A DNA stretch of 40,804 nucleotides from Flavobacteriales bacterium (GTDB lineage Bacteria > Bacteroidota > Bacteroidia > Flavobacteriales_D > Cryomorphaceae), in contig JAKVAV010000001.1 in NCBI GenBank assembly GCA_022448105.1, positions 16,231-57,034 on the forward strand, given 5' to 3'. Below the pieces are notes generated by a model, which worked only from the letters and a program-made list of their open reading frames with translations, ran no database searches and had not been told where the DNA came from. Shown here piece after piece: positions 40,263 to 40,804 of this stretch. The translations under genes and the position numbers were made by a program. Every line of letters starts with the position of its first letter. The stretch's first letter is position 1.

Positions 40263-40804
40263 ATGAGAAAACCGCTAGTTGCAGGGAATTGGAAAATGAA
40301 TAAGAATCACGTTGATGCGAAAAATCTTTTGCAGGCATTGGTAGATAGATCAAATGAGATTCCGAGCGGAGTGGATGTGATGGTGGCACCACCTTCTTTA
40401 TACCTCTCAGAGATGGCAGGAAGTGCTAACGATTCTGTTTTGGTCGGTTCTCAAGATGTTAGCTCTCAACAAAATGATGGAGCTTTTACCGGAGAATTTT
40501 CAGCGGCGATGCTCGCAAGTGCTGGCGTAAAGTATGCTATCATTGGTCATAGCGAAAGACGTCAATACCACGGTGAGACCGATGATTTGATTCGTGAAAA
40601 AATTGCTGCCTGTGTTGTGGCTGGAATTAGTCCGGTTTACTGCTGTGGCGAAGTGCTCGAAGAGCGGGTGAGTGGTGATCATGTAGAAGTGGTGTCTGGA
40701 CAAGTGACAACGGCCCTGACTGGCTTTACAGCAGATGAGCTTAGTGACTTGGTCGTCGCTTACGAACCTGTTTGGGCCATCGGAACTGGTAAAACAGCCA
40801 CGGC
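40263..40804 (+). CDS. tpiA: Triosephosphate isomerase (partial, cut by the window end)
   Basis: The first 180 residues of a TIM-barrel isomerase that interconverts dihydroxyacetone phosphate and glyceraldehyde 3-phosphate in glycolysis. It begins MRKPLVAGNWKMNK (catalytic Lys11), then SQDVSSQQNDGAFTGEFS, the catalytic His96 in YAIIGHSERRQYHGE, and the catalytic Glu168 in VVAYEPVWAIGTGKTAT, where the window ends just in the flexible loop 6. About 70 residues are missing. The start ATG at 40263 gives the canonical N-terminus. The neighbourhood folP, DUF1599, DoxX and tpiA is, as I recall, conserved in Bacteroidetes, here with a permease and a decayed nuclease gene in between. Confidence 0.97.
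   Translation, partial: MRKPLVAGNWKMNKNHVDAKNLLQALVDRSNEIPSGVDVMVAPPSLYLSEMAGSANDSVLVGSQDVSSQQNDGAFTGEFSAAMLASAGVKYAIIGHSERRQYHGETDDLIREKIAACVVAGISPVYCCGEVLEERVSGDHVEVVSGQVTTALTGFTADELSDLVVAYEPVWAIGTGKTAT

Noticed and set aside
1-40804. CRISPR array, prophage, integrase, IS element or toxin-antitoxin pair
   Set aside because: No regularly spaced repeats, no transposase or integrase motifs, and no small paired ORFs of the right type were found on either strand.

Overview
The window is chromosomal DNA from a Bacteroidetes bacterium, most likely a marine-type member of the Flavobacteriales. Three things point there. Many genes are preceded by the phylum's promoter pattern (-33 TTTG, 19-21 bases, -7 TAnnTTTG), usually with short leaders and no clear Shine-Dalgarno. 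Several families are typical of the phylum: START-like protein, DUF1599, BT_3928-like DoxX protein, long TamB, and ribosomal protein THX with a basic tail. Genes are densely packed, with overlapping ends.

Layout. 1-2300: start of a transketolase N-terminal subunit (-), a DUF4190 lipoprotein and ychF. 2400-7000: topoisomerase IV genes parE-parC. 6900-14300: secreted TPR protein (-), alpha/beta hydrolase, tsaD (-) and a 1486-residue TamB-like protein. 14300-15960: an orphan small ORF, a metallophosphoesterase-like lipoprotein (-) and about 400 bases with no gene. 15960-20300: a leftward run START-like, LptF/LptG, glycosyltransferase, ribBA. 20400-23900: tRNA-Met(CAT) with its promoter and terminator, then a DnaQ-GIY-YIG fusion nuclease, an NTF2-like lipoprotein, rhomboid protease and a PabC-like aminotransferase. 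23900-27100: miaE-yqgE (-) divergent from pdxH-glycosyltransferase. 27150-28450: HU, TrmH-type methyltransferase, tailed THX (all -). 28600-33040: recQ, rlmI-like, fmt, cupin (-). 33200-36330: ilvE, then folP-sixA (-) divergent from DUF1599. 36600-40804: DoxX/thioredoxin-like membrane protein, a small palindrome and a decayed GIY-YIG gene, a DppB-type permease, a large nested inverted repeat and the start of tpiA.

Most genes are core housekeeping: DNA topology and repair, tRNA and rRNA modification, translation initiation, cofactor synthesis (riboflavin, pyridoxal phosphate, folate) and envelope assembly. I see no phage, CRISPR, integrase, IS element or recognisable defence island. The most unusual items are the THX protein with a histone H1-like tail, the 118-base nested hairpin upstream of tpiA, the decayed GIY-YIG locus with its palindrome, a phosphoesterase with exchanged metal-ligand positions, and a permease with extra membrane segments. 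I did not find a convincing new multi-gene system. All family calls come from reading motifs; no database search was run.
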